A stretch of DNA of 26,027 nucleotides. It comes from JANWZL01 sp041640815 (GTDB lineage Bacteria; Pseudomonadota; Gammaproteobacteria; Burkholderiales; Thiobacillaceae). The position numbers and the translations under genes were made by a program. Each line of letters begins with the position of its first letter. The first letter of the stretch is position 1. Positions 22,013 to 26,027 of the stretch are shown here, one piece after another. Location: positions 1 through 26,027 of the forward strand of contig JBEPZO010000029.1 in NCBI GenBank assembly GCA_041640815.1, in the 5' to 3' direction. The notes beneath the pieces are model-generated. The model was not told the origin of the DNA and ran no database searches. It saw only the letters and a program-made list of their open reading frames with translations.

Positions 22013-24187
22013 TCAGTCCTGGATCAGGATGATGCCGGCAAGCGGCGGCAGGGTGATCACCAATGAGTGGGGGTAGCCCATCCAGGGCAGCTCTTCGCTC
22101 ACCAGCCCCGCGCCATTGCCCAGGTTGCTGCCGCCGTAATATTCCGAGTCGCTATTGAAGATCTCGCGCCAGAAGCCGGGAGCGGGGCAGCCGATGCGGT
22201 AGCCTTCCCGCGGCACGGGGGTGAAGTTGAGGGCGACGATGGCGCTACGGCCATTGCGATCGCGGCGCACGTAGGACAACACCGATTGATCGGCGTCGTG
22301 GCAGTCGATCCAGGCGAAGCCTTCTTGCTCGAAGTCGAGCTCGTGCAGACAGGGCAGGGTGCGGTAGAGGCGATTCAGGTCGCGCAGCATGATCTTCACC
22401 TTGGCATGCCAGTCGATCTCCAATAGGCCCCAGTCCAGCTCCCAGCCCGAGTTCCACTCCCGCCCCTGGCCGAACTCGTTGCCCATGAAGTTGAGCTTCT
22501 TGCCCGGCGTGGTCATCTGGTAGGTAAAGAGCAGCCGCAGATTGGCGAACTGCTGCCAGGCGTCACCAGGCATGCGGCCAAGCAGCGAGCGCTTGCCGTG
22601 CACCACCTCGTCGTGCGAGAAGGGCAGCACGAAGTTCTCCGTGTAGGCATAGAGCTGGCCGAAGGTCAGATTGTTGTGATGGTAGCGGCGATAGACCGGG
22701 TCGAGCTGCATATAGGCCAGCGTGTCGTTCATCCAGCCCATGTTCCATTTCATGGAGAAACCCAGGCCGCCAACGTAGGTCGGGCGAGAGACCATCGGCC
22801 AGGCGGTGGATTCCTCGGCCAGGGTGAGGGCGCCCGGGAACTGTTCGTGCACCATGGCGTTCATCTCGCGCAGGAATTCGATCGCCTCCAGGTTTTCACG
22901 CCCGCCATAGCGGTTGGGCAGCCACTCGCCGTCGCGGCGCGAATAGTCGAGGTAGAGCATCGAGGCGACGGCATCCACCCGCAGGGCGTCGAAGTGAAAC
23001 TCGTTGAGCCAGTAGTGTGCGCTGGCGAGCAGGAAACCCTTCACCTCGTTGCGGCCGTAATTGAAGATGTAGGTGCCCCAGTCCTTGTGCAGCCCAAGGC
23101 GCGGGTCCTCGTGCTCATAGAGCGCGGTGCCGTCGAAGCGGGCCAGGGCCCAGGCATCCATGGGGAAATGGGCCGGCACCCAGTCGAGGATGACGCCGAT
23201 ACCGGCACGATGGCAGGCATCGACCAGGTATTTCAGGTCATCGGGCGAGCCATAGCGGGAGGTGGGGGCGAAATAGCCCGTGCTCTGATAACCCCAGGAC
23301 TCGTCCAGCGGGTGTTCGGTCAGGGGCAAGAACTCGATGTGGGTGAAGCCCATGTCCAGCACGTAGGGGATCAGGGCATCGGCCAGCTCGCGGTAGCTCA
23401 GGAAGCGGCCGTCGGGGTGCCGACGCCAGGACCCGGCATGCACCTCGTAGATATTCATCGGCGCATGCAACCAATCGAGCCGGGCGCGCGCCGCCATCCA
23501 GTCGGCGTCTTGCCAGGTGAACGCCGAGTGCGCTTGCACGACGGCGGCAGTGCCGGGACGTAACTCATAGCCGCGCGCATAGGGGTCGGTCTTGACCAGG
23601 ACCTCGCCCGTGTCGCGGTTGCGGAGCTCGAACTTGTAGAGGTCGCCCGCCTTGAGGCCAGGGATGAACAGCTCCCACACGCCGCTTGTGCCTCTCACCC
23701 GCATGGGATGGACGCGGCCGTCCCAGCGGTTGAAGTCGCCCACCACGCTCACCCGCTCGGCGTTCGGGGCCCAGACGGCGAAACGCACCCCCTCGACGCC
23801 TTCCAGCGTCGTCAGGTGCGCGCCTAAACTGCGGTAGGCCTCGAGTAGGCGCCCCTCATTGAACAGGTAGAGCTCCTGATCGCTCAGGAAAGGCGGGAAG
23901 GCATAGGGGTCGACGATCTCGAAGGGCTCGCCGTCTTCCAGGATGCGTAGCCGCCAAGGACGCGCGGGGGCCTGCGCGCCGCGCCACTCGAACAGCCCAT
24001 CGGGGTGGATGCGGGTCATCTCCGCTTCGCCAGTGTCAAGCAAGAGGGTGACCTGGCGGGCATGCGGTCGGAAGACGCGGATCACATGGCCGCCGCCCTC
24101 GCCTGAGTGCAGACCGAGGACGGCGAAAGGATCGTGCAAGCGGGCCTTTAGCAGGCGTTCGACGGCGTTGTCAGGCATGGAAGTCAT
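22013..24187 (-). CDS. glgB: 1,4-alpha-glucan branching enzyme (GH13)
   Basis: The 724-residue enzyme makes alpha-1,6 branches in glycogen. It has an N-terminal CBM48-like region, a second CBM48 domain around VRFAVWAPNAERVSVVGDFNRWDGR, and a GH13 barrel. Counting from the ATG at 24187, the catalytic residues are D405 in LRVDAVASMLYLDYSR, E458 in TLAEESTAW and D526 in LPFSHDEVVHGK. These are the same numbers as I recall for E. coli GlgB, which supports full length and this start; an ATG at 24178 is the alternative. No strong ribosome-binding site is visible. It diverges from glgC across 212 bases. Confidence 0.96.
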   Translation of the reverse strand: MTSMPDNAVERLLKARLHDPFAVLGLHSGEGGGHVIRVFRPHARQVTLLLDTGEAEMTRIHPDGLFEWRGAQAPARPWRLRILEDGEPFEIVDPYAFPPFLSDQELYLFNEGRLLEAYRSLGAHLTTLEGVEGVRFAVWAPNAERVSVVGDFNRWDGRVHPMRVRGTSGVWELFIPGLKAGDLYKFELRNRDTGEVLVKTDPYARGYELRPGTAAVVQAHSAFTWQDADWMAARARLDWLHAPMNIYEVHAGSWRRHPDGRFLSYRELADALIPYVLDMGFTHIEFLPLTEHPLDESWGYQSTGYFAPTSRYGSPDDLKYLVDACHRAGIGVILDWVPAHFPMDAWALARFDGTALYEHEDPRLGLHKDWGTYIFNYGRNEVKGFLLASAHYWLNEFHFDALRVDAVASMLYLDYSRRDGEWLPNRYGGRENLEAIEFLREMNAMVHEQFPGALTLAEESTAWPMVSRPTYVGGLGFSMKWNMGWMNDTLAYMQLDPVYRRYHHNNLTFGQLYAYTENFVLPFSHDEVVHGKRSLLGRMPGDAWQQFANLRLLFTYQMTTPGKKLNFMGNEFGQGREWNSGWELDWGLLEIDWHAKVKIMLRDLNRLYRTLPCLHELDFEQEGFAWIDCHDADQSVLSYVRRDRNGRSAIVALNFTPVPREGYRIGCPAPGFWREIFNSDSEYYGGSNLGNGAGLVSEELPWMGYPHSLVITLPPLAGIILIQD

Positions 24188-24399
24188 TCGGGTACGTTTC
24201 GGGCAAGTTATGATGACGTTCAAGCCGCGCTGCGGGCAACCGCTCGCCGGCCAGTTCACATGATCATCACATCGCCGGTGGGATAATTCGGTTGCTAGCC
24301 ATCGCACTGGTATAAGTGTTCTATGCAGAGCGGGTGCTCTGATAGTATCGCATGCATGGTTAACATCAATTCGTTCGCTAGCAATTAATAGGAGGGGAC
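24188..24399. promoter_or_regulatory. Divergent glgB/glgC promoter region
   Basis: This 212-base spacer is AT-richer than its surroundings. An extended -10 element TGGTATAAG (24308-24316) points toward glgC, with only a poor -35. Just downstream CAGAGC (24326-24331) and GCTCTG (24336-24341) form a perfect 6-base-pair hairpin with a GGGT loop, in what would be the glgC leader. GATAGTATC and GCATGC palindromes follow immediately. AGGAGG (24390-24395) is the glgC ribosome-binding site. No clear glgB promoter was identified. Confidence 0.45.
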
Positions 24400-25680
24400 T
24401 TGATCAGGGAGTATCCGCGTTTTGTCAGCCTGCTCACCAAGAGCACCGTCGCCTTGATCTTGGCTGGGGGGCGTGGTAGCCGGCTCAAATCGCTCACCGA
24501 CTGGCGGGCCAAGCCGGCGGTACCCTTCGGCGGCAAATTCCGCATCATCGATTTCCCGCTTTCCAACTGTATCAACTCCGGCATCCGTCGGATAGGGGTC
24601 ATCACCCAGTATAAGGCGCACAGTCTGATCAAACACATCCAGCGCGGCTGGGGATTTTTGCGTGGTGAATTCAACGAGTTCGTTGAGCTCTTGCCCGCGC
24701 AGCAACGGGTGGATGAGGTCAGCTGGTACAAGGGCACGGCCGACGCTGTCTATCAGAACCTGGACATCCTGCGCATCTACAAGCCGGAATACGTCCTGAT
24801 CCTAGCCGGCGACCACGTCTACAAGATGGATTATGGCGAGATGCTGGCCTCGCATGTGCAAAACGAGGCGGATATGACCGTGGCCTGCATCGAGGTGCCC
24901 CGGCAGCAAGCCACGGCCTTTGGCGTCATGCAAGTCGATGCCGAGGGGCGGGTGGTGGACTTCATGGAAAAACCGGCCGATCCGCCGGCCATGCCGGATA
25001 AGCCGGATACCTCGCTCTGCTCCATGGGCATCTACGTCTTCAACGCCGCCTTCCTCTTCGAGCAGCTGGTCAGGGATGCGGACGATCCCAACTCTGAGCA
25101 CGATTTCGGCAAGAACGTCATTCCCCATCTGATTCGCAATGGCTATCGCGTCTATGCCCACAGCTTTGCCGATAGCTGTGTGCACGGCGAGGGCGAGCCG
25201 CCCTATTGGCGAGACGTTGGCACCGTCGAGGCCTATTGGGCCGCTAACCTTGATCTAGCCAGTGTTACTCCTATGCTAAATCTTTATGACCCGAACTGGC
25301 CGATCTGGACCTATCAAGAGCAGCTACCCCCGGCTAAGTTTGTCTTGGACGAGGATGGACGACGGGGGATCGCTGTCGACTCTATGGTCTCTGGCGGCTG
25401 TATCATCAGCGGCGCGACGGTGCGCCGTTCGGTGTTGTTCTCCAACGTTTGGGTGGCAGAAGGTGCCTATCTGGAGGAGGCCGTGGTGCTGCCTGACGTG
25501 CGCGTCGGTCAGGGGGCGATACTCAAAAAGGTGGTGATCGACCGCGGCTGCATCATCCCGGCCGGCATGACCATAGGCGTCAACCCGGAGGAGGACGCTC
25601 AGCGCTTCCATATCTGCGGTGGTGGCGTTACCCTGGTTACGCCGGAGATGCTGGGGCAAAACATCCACCTGTTCCGCTAG
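24400..25680 (+). CDS. glgC: Glucose-1-phosphate adenylyltransferase
   Basis: The 426-residue enzyme makes ADP-glucose, the committed precursor of bacterial glycogen. The nucleotide-binding LILAGGRGSRLKSLTDWRAKPAVPFGGKFRIIDFPLSN (about 19-56), YKGTADAVYQN, GDHVYKMDY and FMEKPADPP are all present. The C-terminal part is the left-handed beta-helix domain that contributes to allosteric control. The start is a TTG at 24400, preceded by AGGAGG (24390-24395) at only 4 bases, and it gives a normal family N-terminus. The GH57 gene follows after 60 bases, probably on the same transcript. CAACGC (25688-25693) and GCGTTG (25717-25722) form a possible weak hairpin between them. Confidence 0.96.
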   Translation: MIREYPRFVSLLTKSTVALILAGGRGSRLKSLTDWRAKPAVPFGGKFRIIDFPLSNCINSGIRRIGVITQYKAHSLIKHIQRGWGFLRGEFNEFVELLPAQQRVDEVSWYKGTADAVYQNLDILRIYKPEYVLILAGDHVYKMDYGEMLASHVQNEADMTVACIEVPRQQATAFGVMQVDAEGRVVDFMEKPADPPAMPDKPDTSLCSMGIYVFNAAFLFEQLVRDADDPNSEHDFGKNVIPHLIRNGYRVYAHSFADSCVHGEGEPPYWRDVGTVEAYWAANLDLASVTPMLNLYDPNWPIWTYQEQLPPAKFVLDEDGRRGIAVDSMVSGGCIISGATVRRSVLFSNVWVAEGAYLEEAVVLPDVRVGQGAILKKVVIDRGCIIPAGMTIGVNPEEDAQRFHICGGGVTLVTPEMLGQNIHLFR

Positions 25681-25740
25681 AAGCGTGCAACGCTGGCCTA
25701 AGCCGTCAGGGCGGTGGCGTTGTGTTGATGAGGTCTAACC

Positions 25741-26027
25741 GTGCTCTACCTGATCGTCTGCTGGCATTTCCACCAGCCCGACTACCGCAGCGAGCAGGGT
25801 TACTTCCTACCCTGGACCTATCTGCATGCCCTCAAGGACTATGCCGATATGGCAGCCCACCTCGAGGCGCAACCGGGCATGCGGGCGGTGATCAACTTCG
25901 TCCCCACCCTGCTCGAGCAGCTTGCGGATTATGCGGCGCAGCTCAAAAGCGGCGCGATCATTGATCCGCTGCTGGCACGGCTGACCGACAATCGGCTCGG
26001 GCGGCTATCGCGGCAGGAAAAGCGCGT
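25741..26027 (+). CDS. Glycoside hydrolase family 57 protein (5' part, cut by window end)
   Basis: The open frame from GTG at 25741 runs off the window after 95 codons. It starts LYLIVCWHFHQPDYR and continues YFLPWTYLHALKDYADMAAHLE, then AVINFVPTLLEQL, the N-terminal pattern of GH57 enzymes (alpha-amylase, 4-alpha-glucanotransferase or branching enzyme types). WHFHQPDYR is conserved region I of the family. GAGG (25730-25733) lies 7 bases before the GTG. The position after glgC suggests a role in glycogen or maltodextrin turnover. The exact activity cannot be told from this fragment, because the catalytic glutamate and aspartate lie beyond the window. Confidence 0.9.
   Translation, partial: MLYLIVCWHFHQPDYRSEQGYFLPWTYLHALKDYADMAAHLEAQPGMRAVINFVPTLLEQLADYAAQLKSGAIIDPLLARLTDNRLGRLSRQEKR

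Noticed and set aside
22598..23563. Plus-strand open frame (321 codons) inside glgB
   Set aside because: Fully antisense to conserved catalytic regions of glgB and with no recognisable protein features.

Overview
The window is high-GC, densely coded bacterial DNA. Gene content and the style of the proteins suggest a betaproteobacterium, probably a sulfur-oxidising or chemolithotrophic relative of the Thiobacillaceae/Nitrosomonadales. This is an inference from the LolC/LolD pair, the RpfE-type protein, DUF2189, soxXA and the glycogen genes; no phylogeny was run. All recognised genes look intact except the two cut by the window edges.

Layout. Bases 1 to about 55 are the 3' end of a 5S rRNA, so an rRNA operon ends here. 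It is followed by a C-rich, almost G-free stretch and then yajQ. A minus-strand group tal - rpfE-type gene - pcm converges on yajQ. Divergent from tal come a DUF2189 membrane protein, yjbQ, and the lipoprotein-release pair lolC/lolD (8-base overlap). Next is a two-gene unit soxX-soxA (thiosulfate-oxidising cytochromes) with its own likely promoter and no other sox genes nearby. A DUF2062 membrane protein gene (minus) diverges from comEC (DNA uptake channel, plus). comEC converges on a minus-strand pair of pgi and a SirB-family gene.

The most distinctive part is a copper-response locus at about 13.7-22.0 kb. On the minus strand run cusR-cusS-like two-component genes and a METTL25/RRNAD1-like methyltransferase, joined by 4-base start/stop overlaps. 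Divergent on the plus strand are a small secreted protein, a TolC-like outer-membrane lipoprotein, a Tat-exported multicopper oxidase and a periplasmic cupredoxin; then a DUF411 protein, a CusF-like copper chaperone and a Met/Gly-rich secreted protein. Two near-identical 16-base palindromic sites (16948-16963 and 20601-20616) resemble the CusR box. They lie in the divergent promoter region and in front of the DUF411 gene, so they plausibly tie both plus-strand halves and the regulator genes into one regulon. No copper ATPase or RND pump gene is in the window.

The right end is a glycogen locus: glgB (minus) diverging from glgC (plus, TTG start), followed by a GH57-family glycoside hydrolase cut off by the window end. 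Together with pgi and tal, the window holds several genes of sugar-phosphate and glycogen metabolism. There is no CRISPR array, tRNA, insertion sequence or phage gene, and no gene-free stretch longer than 300 bases.
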